Counted from the first letter of the stretch, positions 38,366-48,008 are shown. The stretch: DNA of 64,000 nt from Photobacterium piscicola (GCF_900166965.1 NZ_FUZI01000005.1:116271-180270); one strand, 5' to 3'. Program-made: numbers and translations. Notes: generated by a model from the sequence alone, not told the origin.

Positions 38366-39139
38366 CTAGTCAAGCCCGTCCTTGCGTTGCTGGATTCGGC
38401 GAAGAGAGCGTTGACGCCTGCTATCTTCTCGCGATAAATCCAACAAAGTTTCCTCAATGTAAGCCAAATGTGCATGGGATGCTTCACGCGCCTTTTTAGG
38501 CTGTTTTGAAACAATCGCCGCAACAATATTGGCCCTATGTTTGCTCACCTTATCCACCACCGCTTGATGACGATTAAGGTATTCAAAATTCTGTAATACG
38601 TTCTGTTCCAACAATGGCGCTAAACTACGAATAATGTGCAATAACACCACATTATGTGCCGACTCTGTAACCGCAATAAGGTATTGCATTACCGCAGTTG
38701 CTTCGGCGGCTAAATCGCCTTGTTGTTGTGCTTGTTGAATCCGCACATGACAATCTTTAATACGATCAAAGTCATCATCATTACCACGCAGGGCCGCATA
38801 ATATGCCGCTAATCCCTCTAGCGCATGGCGCGCTTCAACTAAATCTAATTGTGTTTCAGGGTGTGCCGCTAATAAATCGAGCAGTGGCTCAGAAAAACTT
38901 TCCCACAAATTTTCTGTCACAAATGTGCCGCCACCTTGACGACGCGTCAGTAAATGTTTGGCTTCTAAGCGTTGAATCGCCTCACGAACAGAAGGGCGAG
39001 AAACATCAAATTGCTTTGCTAGTTCACGCTCAGGAGGCAGTTGTTGTCCCGGAGATAACGTCCCTTCAACAATCAAACACTCAAGCTCTTTTTCGATAGC
39101 CTCACAAAGTTTGGGTTGGCGAATACGTTTATAGGTCAT
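38366..39139 (-). CDS. pdhR: Pyruvate dehydrogenase operon repressor PdhR (GntR family)
   Basis: A 257-residue pyruvate-responsive repressor of pdhR-aceEF-lpd. An N-terminal GntR winged helix contains [26 protein letters not shown] and GGGTFV. The C-terminal FadR-type (FCD) effector domain has [14 protein letters not shown] and the metal/effector region with AHNVVLLHI. The end [14 protein letters not shown] matches E. coli. A perfect operator lies 57-73 bp upstream of the start. Confidence 0.96.
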   Translation of the reverse strand: MTYKRIRQPKLCEAIEKELECLIVEGTLSPGQQLPPERELAKQFDVSRPSVREAIQRLEAKHLLTRRQGGGTFVTENLWESFSEPLLDLLAAHPETQLDLVEARHALEGLAAYYAALRGNDDDFDRIKDCHVRIQQAQQQGDLAAEATAVMQYLIAVTESAHNVVLLHIIRSLAPLLEQNVLQNFEYLNRHQAVVDKVSKHRANIVAAIVSKQPKKAREASHAHLAYIEETLLDLSREDSRRQRSLRRIQQRKDGLD

Positions 39140-39195
39140 TATGATGAATGCTTCTTATAATCAATCTGCTTCATAACAAAACTAACAATACGGGT

Positions 39196-39212
39196 AATTG
39201 GTATTACCAATT
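39196..39212. promoter_or_regulatory. PdhR operator
   Basis: AATTGGT-ATT-ACCAATT is a perfect 17-bp palindrome that equals the known PdhR box (ATTGGTnnnACCAAT). It controls the pdhR-aceE promoter. The 307-bp gap 39140-39446 holds no other feature I can support, and no ampE. Confidence 0.9.
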
Positions 39213-39446
39213 TGCTGACGTGGAAAGTTTACAGAAATAATCGTGAAAGTCCACACTCAACTTGATTGAAATCATAGAACGCGCATTCGTTAACACAACT
39301 TAAACACATACAACCACATCAAATAACAATCAATCAGACACTAAGCGACCAACTAAATTCCATTCTGATGCTAAGTAAAAGAAGATTTAGATAAAAAGCC
39401 TATGATTTATCAGTACTAATTAACCAATCTATTAATAATTCACCGC

Positions 39447-39992
39447 TTACAATTGGCCTTTATAGCCATGCCAATCAAACACTAATCCGGGATCTGTTTT
39501 TCGCCCAGGCGCAATAAATTCATGCCCGGTAATTCGCTGGCGCGTAATAGCAGGATACTGCTGCATTATTTTTTGGGTAAGAGTGGCTAATGTTTCATAC
39601 TGACACGATGTAAAAGGTAAATAGTCACAACCTTCAAGTTCAATGCCAATCGAATAATCGTTACATTTATCACGCCCTTCAAAGCAAGAAATTCCCGCAT
39701 GCCATGCTCGCGCATTAAACGGTACGAACTGAATAATACTCCCATCACGGCGAATCAAACAGTGAGCCGAAACGCGGAACTGATGAATTAATGCGAAATA
39801 AGCATGTTCGTTAGGATCAAGCCGCCCCGTAAATAACTGCTCAATGTAAGGTCCACCAAACTCCCCCGGCGGCAAACTAATGTTATGCACCACCAGCAGT
39901 GAAATATCATCATCAGGGCGAGTATCACAAAATGGCGATGGCACGTGTTTAACGTCATCAAGCCAGTGATCGCGATTAATGGTTAAAGTCAT
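39447..39992 (-). CDS. ampD: 1,6-anhydro-N-acetylmuramyl-L-alanine amidase AmpD
   Basis: Cytosolic zinc amidase that recycles cell wall anhydro-muropeptides and in many bacteria keeps ampC repressed. It has 181 residues (E. coli 183). Zinc ligands and catalytic residues: VVHNISLPPGEFGG (His), HAGISCFEGRDKCNDYSIGIELEG, and GHEFIAPGRKTDPG (His and Asp). The ATG at 39992 has TTGAGG upstream; the ORF extension to 40130 reads CT-rich repeat DNA and is rejected. ampE, downstream in E. coli, is missing. It is divergent from nadC. Confidence 0.95.
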   Translation of the reverse strand: MTLTINRDHWLDDVKHVPSPFCDTRPDDDISLLVVHNISLPPGEFGGPYIEQLFTGRLDPNEHAYFALIHQFRVSAHCLIRRDGSIIQFVPFNARAWHAGISCFEGRDKCNDYSIGIELEGCDYLPFTSCQYETLATLTQKIMQQYPAITRQRITGHEFIAPGRKTDPGLVFDWHGYKGQL

Positions 39993-40079
39993 ATCAACCT
40001 CAAAGTAAAGAAATAGGTATCGAGTATCGTAGGAAAAACTAAAACTATCTCTCTGTAAATAGTCACGGAAAAAAAGATT

Positions 40080-40205
40080 CCACACGCCCCCAGCTCTTCC
40101 TGCTTTCCCTCGCTCCTCGAAAACTATCAACCTCGCCCCCGCTTCCCCTCGTAACTCTTAACCTCATCACTCGCTACTCGCCCCCGCTTCCCCTCGAAAA
40201 CTGAA
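40080..40205. repeat. CT-rich degenerate repeat tract, ampD / nadC gap
   Basis: A strongly pyrimidine-rich plus strand shows recurring CCCTCG(A/T)AAACT and CTCGCCCCCGCTTCCCCTCG units, one of which occurs twice. It resembles the cores of the 50-bp array at 1101-1540 (AGCTCTTCCT, CCCCTCGAAAACTCGCCCC) but is not in a regular period. No gene overlaps it. Confidence 0.7.
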
Positions 40206-40277
40206 TCTATTCCCTGTATGCTTTTGCTATCACTCGCGGTAATTCACTTACCGGCAAACTCTTGCTATGGATACGAC

Positions 40278-41174
40278 ATGACGACTATGGAACAGAAACA
40301 CGACAGCAGTGCTCGCCTTACTTACCTTAAACAGCAACTACCGCTAGAAATCACTCGCGCCGTTGCTGATACTCTGCGTGAAGATTTAGGTGGTGAGATT
40401 GATGCTAGCCGTGATATTACCGCCAATTTAATTGCCGCGAATAGTCACAGCACCGCCACTATTATTACCCGTGAATATGGCGTTTTTTGTGGTCAATTGT
40501 GGGCCGATGAAGTGTTTGCCCAATTAGGCGGTGAAGTGGTGATTGAGTGGCAGGTTACCGATGGTGAGGTAGTCAAACCCAACCAAGTATTATGTACCCT
40601 AAGTGGCCCATCACGAGCATTACTCACTGGTGAGCGTAATGCGATGAACTTTATTCAAACCTTATCAGGTTGCGCCACCCTTACTGCGGAATATGTAAAC
40701 CAACTGGTCGGCACCAATACTCGTCTATTAGATACCCGAAAAACCGTTCCCGGCTTGCGCAGCGCCCTTAAATACGCGGTCAGTTGTGGTGGTGGTTTTA
40801 ACCATCGCATTGGCGTGTTTGATGCATACTTAATTAAAGAAAACCACATCATGGCTTGCGGTGGCATTGAAAAAGCAATCGCCACGGCCAAGCAATTAAA
40901 CCCCGGCAAACCGGTAGAAATAGAAACCGAATCGCTAGCCGAATTAGAACAAGCGATTGCCGCTGGCGCAGATATTATTATGCTGGATAATTTTTCATTA
41001 GAGATGATGCGTGAAGCGGTAAAAATTAACGCAGGTCGTGCGGCTTTGGAAAATTCTGGTGATATTACTCTGAATAATATTCGCGAATGTGCGTTAACGG
41101 GTGTAGATTATATTTCAGTCGGTGCGCTAACCAAGCATGTGCGAGCAATGGATTTGTCGATGCGGTTTAGGTAG
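40278..41174 (+). CDS. nadC: Nicotinate-nucleotide pyrophosphorylase (carboxylating)
   Basis: Converts quinolinate and PRPP to nicotinate mononucleotide in NAD synthesis. It has 298 residues (E. coli 297). Motifs: REDLGGEIDASRDITANL, LDTRKTVPGLRSALKYAV, GGGFNHRIGVFDAYLIKENH, IEIETESLAELEQA-like sequence and IIMLDNFS. The start at 40278 is used; the ORF open from 40218 lacks support. ATGGA lies upstream. It is upstream of the pilus genes, as in E. coli (nadC-ppdD-hofBC). Confidence 0.95.
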   Translation: MTTMEQKHDSSARLTYLKQQLPLEITRAVADTLREDLGGEIDASRDITANLIAANSHSTATIITREYGVFCGQLWADEVFAQLGGEVVIEWQVTDGEVVKPNQVLCTLSGPSRALLTGERNAMNFIQTLSGCATLTAEYVNQLVGTNTRLLDTRKTVPGLRSALKYAVSCGGGFNHRIGVFDAYLIKENHIMACGGIEKAIATAKQLNPGKPVEIETESLAELEQAIAAGADIIMLDNFSLEMMREAVKINAGRAALENSGDITLNNIRECALTGVDYISVGALTKHVRAMDLSMRFR

Positions 41175-41395
41175 TCCGCGAGGAAGAGCAGGTATAGAGG
41201 GGCGAGGAAGAACAGTTTTTATCTCGCCACTCGTCTCGTTCCTGGTTTTCCTCGTCCTTGCTCTCCCTTTCTCCACTTCACCCTCGCCCCTTGTTTTCCT
41301 TAATCCCTTTTCTCTTGCTTTTCCTGCTCTCCCTCGCCCCTTATTCACCTCACAACCTGCCTCATTTCTGCGCCCCAACTCCAGCCCTATTTTGT
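41175..41395. repeat. CT-rich repeat tract after nadC with an inverted copy
   Basis: The first part (41176-41215) is purine-rich and contains GCGAGGAAGAGCAGGTATAG and GGGGCGAGGAAGAACAG, the reverse complement of array-like sequence. The rest (41225-41395) is pyrimidine-rich with CCCTCGCCCCTT twice. The two halves can pair. The 370-bp gap 41175-41544 has no gene; past the repeat it holds the pilA promoter region, in which I see no firm element. Confidence 0.7.
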
Positions 41396-41544
41396 AACTG
41401 CTGCAACAATGGCACAAATAATTCAAACTGCGCCGAGCAATAACACCACTGTTATTCAATCAATATCTTAAGCCTTTTATTCTAGTTCCACAGCACTACC
41501 CCTTTGTCCATGTTGGACAACTTAAAACCTTCAAGGAATGGAAT

Positions 41545-41961
41545 ATGAAAAAGCAACAAGGCTTTACTCTTATTGAATTGATGATCGTAGTGGCGATCAT
41601 TGGTGTGTTATCAGCAATTGCAGTTCCAGCTTATAAAGATTATGTGGCTAAAAGTGAAATGGCTTCAGCTATGGCCACAATGAAAGCCCTTATCACTCCA
41701 GCAGAATTAGTGATTCAAGAAGAAGGAGAGATTAGTGGTGGTGTTACTACATTAAATATTGCAGCAGACGCTAATCCACTAGGGGAAATAGATGTTGCAG
41801 ATAATGGTTTAGGTCTTACGTTTGAGTTTAAATCAGGGTCTTTAGATACTAAAAAACTAACATTTAATCGTGATGCTGATGAGGGTTGGAACTGTCTCGC
41901 AGATAAGGGCATGCCACCAGTTGATGGCTGTAAAGAAGACACAACAAAACCAAAACCATAA
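41545..41961 (+). CDS. pilA: Type IV pilin (PilA-like major pilin)
   Basis: A type IV prepilin of 138 residues. The short leader MKKQQG is cut before [22 protein letters not shown], the classical hydrophobic N-terminus with Glu5 of the mature protein. The globular domain has a C-terminal cysteine pair at residues 117 and 129 (WNC ... GCK) that would form the D-region disulfide. It ends in KPKP. It is followed after 2 bp by pilB. It probably makes the DNA-uptake/adhesive pilus of vibrios. Pilin bodies vary greatly between strains, so only the N-terminus is firmly conserved. It has ribosome site AAGGAATGG. Confidence 0.93.
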   Translation: MKKQQGFTLIELMIVVAIIGVLSAIAVPAYKDYVAKSEMASAMATMKALITPAELVIQEEGEISGGVTTLNIAADANPLGEIDVADNGLGLTFEFKSGSLDTKKLTFNRDADEGWNCLADKGMPPVDGCKEDTTKPKP

Positions 41962-41963
41962 CC

Positions 41964-43649
41964 ATGCAAACCAACCTCGCCTCGATCCTGTTCCAAGCTG
42001 AGTTAATCAGCCGCGAGCAGGAGCAGCAAATAGTCGAGTCGGTGACGGCGGAAGGGATCAATGTCCCGACCGCCATTACTCGCTTAGGCATCATGGCGGA
42101 TGATGAACTGGCACGTTCATTATCACACCTGTTCAATCTAGATCGAGTGGATGTCCACCACTATGACTTTCAAGGTTGCTGTCAAAGTGTCTACCAACGT
42201 GAACTGGTATTACGCCATCGCGTGCTGCCGCTTGCGCAAGACAATAGCACCCTTTTCGTCGGCCTTAGCGATCCTACCAATGTCGAGGCGCAAGATGAAT
42301 TTCGCTTCGCTATTGGTAAGAACGTTGAAGCACTGTTATTAGACAATAAACAACTTGAATCGGCGATTCGACGGGTTTATGGCAGTGATATCGGTGATGT
42401 TGGTAACAGCCGTCAAATCAGTGATGAAGATTTAGGTAACTTAATTGATATCAACGATCTTGAACTTGATGAAGCCACCGATTTAAGCCAAGACAGCGCT
42501 CCGGTTACTCGTTATATCAACCAAGTCTTAATGGATGCCCTGCGCCGTAAAGCATCCGACATTCACTTTGAACCCTATGAAACCAGCTATCGAATTCGAT
42601 TTCGTTGTGATGGCATTTTACATCAGCATTTAACACCGCCTGCCAGTTTGTCGCGGCGGTTATCAACCCGTTTGAAGGTAATGTCGAAGCTCAATATTGC
42701 CGAACGCCGTCAACCACAAGATGGCCGCATTAAACTTAAATTATCAGAGTCACTGGCAATTGATCTGCGGGTGTCGACCCTACCAACCTTGTGGGGCGAG
42801 AAAGTGGTACTGCGAATTTTAGACAGTTCCAGTGCCAGCTTAAACATTGATATTTTAGGATATAGCGATGCTCAAAAGCAGGCTTATTTAACCGCGCTGC
42901 AACGCCCGCAAGGGATGATTTTAATGACTGGCCCTACAGGTAGTGGCAAAACCGTATCGCTCTATACCGGTTTAAGTATTTTAAACACTGACGAGCGCAA
43001 TATTTCTACCGCCGAAGATCCGGTTGAGATCAACCTCCAAGGTATCAACCAAGTTCAAATCAATAATCAGGCTGGACTTGGATTTGCTGAAGCATTGCGA
43101 TCGTTTCTACGTCAAGACCCAGATGTAGTAATGGTCGGTGAAATTCGTGACCTTGAAACTGCCGAAATTGCGGTTAAAGCGGCGCAAACTGGGCACTTGG
43201 TGTTATCAACCCTGCACACCAACTCAGCTGCGGAAACCATTACCCGTTTAACCAACATGGGGGTGGAAGATTTTAACCTTGCCTCATCACTGAGTTTAAT
43301 TATTGCGCAGCGGTTAGCACGTCGATTATGCAGTCACTGTAAGCAACCGCATCTGCTTGATGACTTAACTTGTGAACGCTTAAAACTGCCACTTAACACT
43401 AGTGTTTATCAAGCCCATAAAGAAGGCTGTGATGATTGCAACAAAGGCTATGTTGGCCGAGTGGGTATTTATGAAGTGATGCAATTTAGCCGTGAAATTG
43501 CTGAAGCATTAATGCAAAACGCCACCAGCTTACAATTAGAAGATATTGCTGCCAGCCAAGGCATGCAACGACTACGCGAATCAGGAGTAGATAAATTAGT
43601 TGAAGGCATTACTAGCCTTGTCGAATTACAACGGGTACTACAACTCTAA
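41964..43649 (+). CDS. pilB: Type IV pilus assembly ATPase PilB
   Basis: Cytoplasmic hexameric ATPase that drives pilus extension, 561 residues. An N-terminal GspE-N-like domain is followed by Walker A GPTGSGKTVSLY, an Asp box near AEDPVEINL, Walker B region VVMVGEIRDLETA and the His box STLHTNSAAETI. A four-cysteine zinc site (CSHC ... CDDC) follows. The ATG is 2 bp after the pilA stop. Confidence 0.96.
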   Translation: MQTNLASILFQAELISREQEQQIVESVTAEGINVPTAITRLGIMADDELARSLSHLFNLDRVDVHHYDFQGCCQSVYQRELVLRHRVLPLAQDNSTLFVGLSDPTNVEAQDEFRFAIGKNVEALLLDNKQLESAIRRVYGSDIGDVGNSRQISDEDLGNLIDINDLELDEATDLSQDSAPVTRYINQVLMDALRRKASDIHFEPYETSYRIRFRCDGILHQHLTPPASLSRRLSTRLKVMSKLNIAERRQPQDGRIKLKLSESLAIDLRVSTLPTLWGEKVVLRILDSSSASLNIDILGYSDAQKQAYLTALQRPQGMILMTGPTGSGKTVSLYTGLSILNTDERNISTAEDPVEINLQGINQVQINNQAGLGFAEALRSFLRQDPDVVMVGEIRDLETAEIAVKAAQTGHLVLSTLHTNSAAETITRLTNMGVEDFNLASSLSLIIAQRLARRLCSHCKQPHLLDDLTCERLKLPLNTSVYQAHKEGCDDCNKGYVGRVGIYEVMQFSREIAEALMQNATSLQLEDIAASQGMQRLRESGVDKLVEGITSLVELQRVLQL

Positions 43650-43701
43650 TAACATCACTCGACTTTACTTTCCATCACTGTATTTTTAAAAAGGATCTCT
43701 T

Positions 43702-44922
43702 ATGGTTGCTGCCACTAAAATTCGTTACTACCAATGGCGGGGCATCAATCAAGCCGGACGTAAAGTCTCAGGGGTCACAATGGGATTTCAAGAACAAGAA
43801 GTCCGTCATCAGCTCACCGAGCAAATGATCAATATTAAAAAGATCAAACGCACCTCTCCCAGCACCTTAAATCGACTTCGCAACCAAATGAAACCCGAAG
43901 ATGTCACCATGGTGACGCGTCAATTATCGACTATGGTTGAATCAGGCGTTCCTGTAGTACAAGCATTAACCTTAATGGCTAACAGTCACCACAAAGCAGA
44001 AATGCGCGCCACCCTAATTCAGGTAACCAATCAAGTTGAGGCCGGATCATCATTAGCCAAAGCAATGCGCTCTAGCTCACCTTTGTTTGATAAATTTTAT
44101 TGTGACTTGGTTGATACGGGTGAGCAAACCGGCCACCTTGGACAAGTATTTGGTCGCATTGCGGTGTATCGTGAAAAAGCCGAAGCTATGCGAAAAAAGA
44201 TCATCAAAGCGATGATCTACCCTTCGATGGTCTCTATCACCGCTATCTTAGTAACAGTATTAATGCTGGTGTTTGTTATTCCTCAATTTGCGGCTATTTT
44301 TAGTGGCTTTGGCGCAGAACTGCCGTGGTTTACGCGCCAAGTAATGAAAGCGTCTGATTTTTTAATTGATTATGGTTATTATCTTGGCGGTGGCATTGTG
44401 CTTACCATCGTTATCTACCGCTATTGCTATCGCCATTATTATGGTTTTCATTATCGTGTCGATAAACTGAGCCTAAAGCTGCCGATTGTTGGGGGAGTAT
44501 TACTTAAAGCGACCATTTCTCGTTTTGCTCGTACTCTCGCCACCACCTTTAATGCTGGTATTCCACTATTAACTGGCATTCAATCAGCGGGAAAAACCAG
44601 TAATAATCTTTATATCGAACAAGCGATTGATGAAGTCTATAACAGTACCGCCGCCGGTATGCCATTATACTTAGCCCTGCGTCAAGCCGATGTTTTTCCA
44701 GAATTAATGCTGCAAATGGTGATGATTGGTGAAGAATCGGGGGCACTTGATGATATGCTCAATAAAATGGCACAGTTATACGAAGATGATGTTGATAATA
44801 CTGTTGATAATCTGGGCCAAATTATGGAACCGTTTATTATCATTATTCTTGGTATCATTATCGGTGGTTTATTAGTCGCGATGTACATGCCTATCTTTAC
44901 GCTAATGAGCGTTATAGGGTAA
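43702..44922 (+). CDS. pilC: Type IV pilus inner-membrane platform protein PilC
   Basis: 406 residues with two GspF/PilC domains, each with a helical cytoplasmic part (RQLSTMVESGVPVVQAL; SRFARTLATTFNAGIPLLTG). Membrane segments lie at about 175-195, 225-245 and 377-400. AAAAGGA precedes the ATG. It works with PilB to assemble pilins. Confidence 0.95.
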   Translation: MVAATKIRYYQWRGINQAGRKVSGVTMGFQEQEVRHQLTEQMINIKKIKRTSPSTLNRLRNQMKPEDVTMVTRQLSTMVESGVPVVQALTLMANSHHKAEMRATLIQVTNQVEAGSSLAKAMRSSSPLFDKFYCDLVDTGEQTGHLGQVFGRIAVYREKAEAMRKKIIKAMIYPSMVSITAILVTVLMLVFVIPQFAAIFSGFGAELPWFTRQVMKASDFLIDYGYYLGGGIVLTIVIYRYCYRHYYGFHYRVDKLSLKLPIVGGVLLKATISRFARTLATTFNAGIPLLTGIQSAGKTSNNLYIEQAIDEVYNSTAAGMPLYLALRQADVFPELMLQMVMIGEESGALDDMLNKMAQLYEDDVDNTVDNLGQIMEPFIIIILGIIIGGLLVAMYMPIFTLMSVIG

Positions 44923-44985
44923 TTACACTCCAATCAATAGCCGTGACATTAACGTTATCAAATGTATTTTTTAAGAGAGTATTGC

Positions 44986-45861
44986 ATGGCTGTACTGAGT
45001 TATTACCCGTGGCTGTATCCACTGTTTGCCACGATTTTGGGGTTGTTGATTGGTAGTTTTTTAAATGTGGTTATTTATCGACTACCGATCATGATGGAAC
45101 GTCAGTGGCGTCAAGAATGCCATGATTGCTTTCCTGAACTTGATGTACCGCTTCAAAATGATCCAACGCCATTTAATCTCAGCGTTCCCCGTTCTCGGTG
45201 CCCCCACTGCAATCATGCTATCAGTGCGCTAGAAAATATTCCGCTTATTAGCTGGTTAGTATTAAAAGGCAAATGCCGCGAGTGCCATGCGCCGATCAGT
45301 AAGCGCTATCCCGCAATTGAACTTCTGACCGCGATTATTAGCCTAACCGTCGCGCTTATGTTGCCGCCAACTTGGTGGGCAGTTGCTGTTTTAGGCGCAA
45401 GCTTTGCTCTGATCGCGCTGACCTTTATTGATATCGACAAAATGCTACTGCCGGATCAAATCACGCTGCCATTGATGTGGGCGGGCATTTTATTGGCCTT
45501 AAGTGGTATCAGTCCGGTTTCATTAACTGATTCTATTATTGGCGCAATGGCGGGGTATTTATCGCTGTGGTCGGTATTTTGGGCGTTTAAATTACTGACC
45601 AAAAAAGATGGCATGGGCTATGGTGATTTTAAACTACTGGCGGCGATTGGCGCATGGGTAGGCTGGTCATTATTGCCATTTGTGGTGCTACTTTCCTCTC
45701 TTGTCGGCGCAATATGCGGCATTATCATGCTACGTATCAAGCAGGAAGATCAACAAACCCCGTTCTCTTTTGGACCATACCTTGCTGTCGCTGGCTGGAT
45801 TGCTATGCTATGGGGCCAACCAATTTTAAATTGGTATGTTGGCTCTTATTTAGGATTCTGA
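44986..45861 (+). CDS. pilD: Prepilin peptidase / N-methyltransferase PilD
   Basis: A 291-residue polytopic aspartyl protease that cuts prepilin leaders and methylates the new N-terminal residue. The cytosolic zinc loop has CHDC, CPHC and CREC pairs. The two catalytic aspartates lie in FIDIDKMLLPD and the GMGYGDFKLLA motif. The start at 44986 (MAVLSYYPWLYPLF) has AAGAGAG upstream. The earlier ATG at 44962 does not. It also serves type II secretion pseudopilins in vibrios. coaE follows 3 bp later. Confidence 0.96.
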   Translation: MAVLSYYPWLYPLFATILGLLIGSFLNVVIYRLPIMMERQWRQECHDCFPELDVPLQNDPTPFNLSVPRSRCPHCNHAISALENIPLISWLVLKGKCRECHAPISKRYPAIELLTAIISLTVALMLPPTWWAVAVLGASFALIALTFIDIDKMLLPDQITLPLMWAGILLALSGISPVSLTDSIIGAMAGYLSLWSVFWAFKLLTKKDGMGYGDFKLLAAIGAWVGWSLLPFVVLLSSLVGAICGIIMLRIKQEDQQTPFSFGPYLAVAGWIAMLWGQPILNWYVGSYLGF

Positions 45862-45864
45862 TTG

Positions 45865-46470
45865 ATGACAATTGTAATTGGTTTAACCGGTGGTATTGGC
45901 AGTGGTAAAACAACCGTCGCTAATATGTTTGCTGACTATGGCATCGATTTAATTGATGCCGATATTATCGCCCGTGAAGTAGTGGCAGTCGGCAGTGTCG
46001 GTTTAGCCCGCATCACGGAAAAATTCGGTAATCACATACTGCTAAGCGATGGCAACCTTGATCGTAGCCAACTAAGAACCGCTATTTTTAGTGATCCACA
46101 ACTCAAAAACTGGCTCAATCAACTGCTTCACCCGTTGATACGTGAAAAGATGTTAGCTGATATAGAGCGTGCTACATCGCCGTATTGTCTGCTGATTGTG
46201 CCGTTAATGATCGAGAATAACCTGCAAACCCTAACCGATCGATTACTGGTGGTTGACGTTGACCAACAAACACAGATAATGCGTACCCAGCAGCGAGACA
46301 ATGTATCGCTTGAGCAAATAAAAAATATTCTTGCAGCGCAAGCTTCGCGCCAACAACGGCTCGATGCTGCCGATGATATCATTTGTAATAACGGTGATAA
46401 TCAGGCACTGTTGACGCAAGTTGCTCAGCTACATCTGCATTATCTTGCTCTAGCGCAAGCAGCAAAATAA
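45865..46470 (+). CDS. coaE: Dephospho-CoA kinase
   Basis: Last step of CoA synthesis. It has 201 residues. P-loop GLTGGIGSGKTT, LIDADIIAREV, and LLHPLIREKM are visible. The ATG at 45865 is preferred to the TTG at 45862. It lies directly behind pilD and before zapD, as in the E. coli coaE-zapD-yacG group. Confidence 0.96.
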   Translation: MTIVIGLTGGIGSGKTTVANMFADYGIDLIDADIIAREVVAVGSVGLARITEKFGNHILLSDGNLDRSQLRTAIFSDPQLKNWLNQLLHPLIREKMLADIERATSPYCLLIVPLMIENNLQTLTDRLLVVDVDQQTQIMRTQQRDNVSLEQIKNILAAQASRQQRLDAADDIICNNGDNQALLTQVAQLHLHYLALAQAAK

Positions 46471-46516
46471 CGCTTAGCGCGCATTCATTATTTTTTGGCT
46501 TCCACTGGTTTCCGTT

Positions 46517-47254
46517 ATGCAAATACATCGCTATGAACACCCTCTCAATGAAAAAGTGCGTATTTACCTACGCCTAGAACACTTACTCAAACAATTACAT
46601 GACAGCAGCGACCTTAGCGACCCATGGCAATATACGATTTTCTTTAATGCCTTATTTGATCTGTTAGAGTTAATAGAACAAATTCCGGTTAAAACTGATC
46701 TTGCGAAAGCGCTCGATAAGCAAAGCACTAAATTAAAAGCATGGTTAGACTATGACGGTGTTGATCCAACCGCGATTCAATCATTACTCGATAACATGAG
46801 TCATGCTCAGAAAAACTTATTAGCTGCACCACGTTTGGGCCAAAGCCTGCGTGAAGATCGTTTTCTAAGCTCGATTCGTCAACGTTTCTCTATTCCTGGT
46901 GGCACTTGTAGTTTCGATCTGCCAGCGCTGCACTTTTGGCGTCAAATGCCATTAGAAGAACGTCAACAAACGACTCAAGCATGGCTTGACCAATTAGCTG
47001 AAGTCGATGAAGCACTCAAGCTATGGCTACACTTAGTCCGTCAATCAGCACAATACCAACCACAATCAGCACATAATGGTTTTTTCCAAAATGATGCAAG
47101 CCTATCGTGTTTACTTCGTATTGAAATCGATGCAAGCTATGGTGTTTATCCTGTAGTATCAGGTCATCGCAGCCACTTCTCTATTCGCTTTTCTCCTTAT
47201 GAAGAAGGCTCGACAGTGGCAAGTAATATCGACTTTAAACTAGCTATTTGCTGA
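46517..47254 (+). CDS. zapD: Cell division protein ZapD
   Basis: Cross-links FtsZ filaments at the Z ring. It has 245 residues (E. coli 247). Family sequence: [52 protein letters not shown] and [11 protein letters not shown]. It forms a compact operon with coaE and yacG. Confidence 0.95.
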   Translation: MQIHRYEHPLNEKVRIYLRLEHLLKQLHDSSDLSDPWQYTIFFNALFDLLELIEQIPVKTDLAKALDKQSTKLKAWLDYDGVDPTAIQSLLDNMSHAQKNLLAAPRLGQSLREDRFLSSIRQRFSIPGGTCSFDLPALHFWRQMPLEERQQTTQAWLDQLAEVDEALKLWLHLVRQSAQYQPQSAHNGFFQNDASLSCLLRIEIDASYGVYPVVSGHRSHFSIRFSPYEEGSTVASNIDFKLAIC

Positions 47255-47261
47255 GGTAACT

Positions 47262-47462
47262 ATGTCACAATCTCAACCGACAGTGGTGAAATGCCCAACC
47301 TGTAAAACGGATGTAGTGTGGGGCGAACAAAGTCCATACCGTCCATTTTGCTGTAAACGCTGCCAATTGATCGATCTTGGTGAGTGGGCAGATGAAGAGA
47401 AATCTATTGCAGGTGCACCTGATATGTCAGATGCCGATGGTTGGTCAGAAGATACCTACTAA
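47262..47462 (+). CDS. yacG: DNA gyrase inhibitor YacG
   Basis: A 66-residue zinc protein. The four-cysteine site is CPTC ... CCKRC (zinc ligands C-x2-C and C-x3-C), followed by [11 protein letters not shown]. It binds GyrB in E. coli and blocks DNA binding. It starts 7 bp after zapD with GAGGT as ribosome site and ends the operon before a terminator. Confidence 0.95.
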   Translation: MSQSQPTVVKCPTCKTDVVWGEQSPYRPFCCKRCQLIDLGEWADEEKSIAGAPDMSDADGWSEDTY

Positions 47463-47498
47463 CTCTTCATTCAGCGACAAAGTAACGGATAACTGATT

Positions 47499-47537
47499 AA
47501 GGGCGAGCCAATGTCAACATTAGCTCGCCCTTTTTAA
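47499..47537 (+). terminator. Terminator after yacG
   Basis: The 10-bp stem AAGGGCGAGC / GCTCGCCCTT has an inner ATGT/ACAT stem and is followed by TTTTT. It separates the coaE-zapD-yacG unit from mutT. Confidence 0.9.
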
Positions 47538-47579
47538 TAACAATATTTTTCTTGTCTGATTTTATGTAGGTACGATCTT

Positions 47580-48002
47580 ATGTCAAAAGAAGTTATGCCT
47601 AAAAAACGTGTTTGGATCGCAGCAGGGATCATTTTAAATTCAACCCAAGATCACATCTTTATTACTCGTCGCCACGCCAATGCTCATCAAGGTGGATTAT
47701 GGGAATTTGCAGGCGGCAAAGTAGAAGCCAATGAGACTGCTGAACAAGCGGTTATTCGTGAACTTAACGAGGAAGTAGGGATTCAAGTCACTACGCTAAC
47801 GCCATTGATTAGCCTTGCTCATGATTACCCTGATAAAGCCTTACAGTTTGATTTTTTCGCCATCACAGCATTCACAGGTGAAGCATGTGGTAATGAAGGC
47901 CAAGCCGGATTGTGGGTCGCCATTGACGATCTTGAGCAATACCCATTCCCTGAGGCTAATGCGGCGGTATTGGCGAAGATAGTTGAGGTTTATGGGGGAT
48001 AA
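47580..48002 (+). CDS. mutT: 8-oxo-dGTP diphosphatase MutT
   Basis: Nudix hydrolase that removes oxidised dGTP, preventing A:C (A:T to C:G) mutations. It has 140 residues. The Nudix box runs from GGKVEANE to REL-EEVGI, and the family ILNSTQDHIFITRRHA and GGLWEFAGGK precede it. It is convergent with secA. E. coli has mutT directly downstream of secA, on the same strand; here it lies on the opposite strand. Confidence 0.94.
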   Translation: MSKEVMPKKRVWIAAGIILNSTQDHIFITRRHANAHQGGLWEFAGGKVEANETAEQAVIRELNEEVGIQVTTLTPLISLAHDYPDKALQFDFFAITAFTGEACGNEGQAGLWVAIDDLEQYPFPEANAAVLAKIVEVYGG

Positions 48003-48008
48003 TTTATT

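Noticed and set aside
39993..40130. N-terminal extension of ampD to 40130
   Set aside because: It reads repeat-derived CT-rich DNA, and AmpD homologues start at 39992, which has a ribosome site.
41410..41425. Sigma54 promoter for pilA (TGGCAC ... TTC)
   Set aside because: The -12 element reads TTCA instead of TTGC, missing the essential GC, so support is too weak.
41127..41459. Open frames in both strands of the CT-rich tract after nadC
   Set aside because: Low-complexity composition without start signals; explained by repeat DNA.
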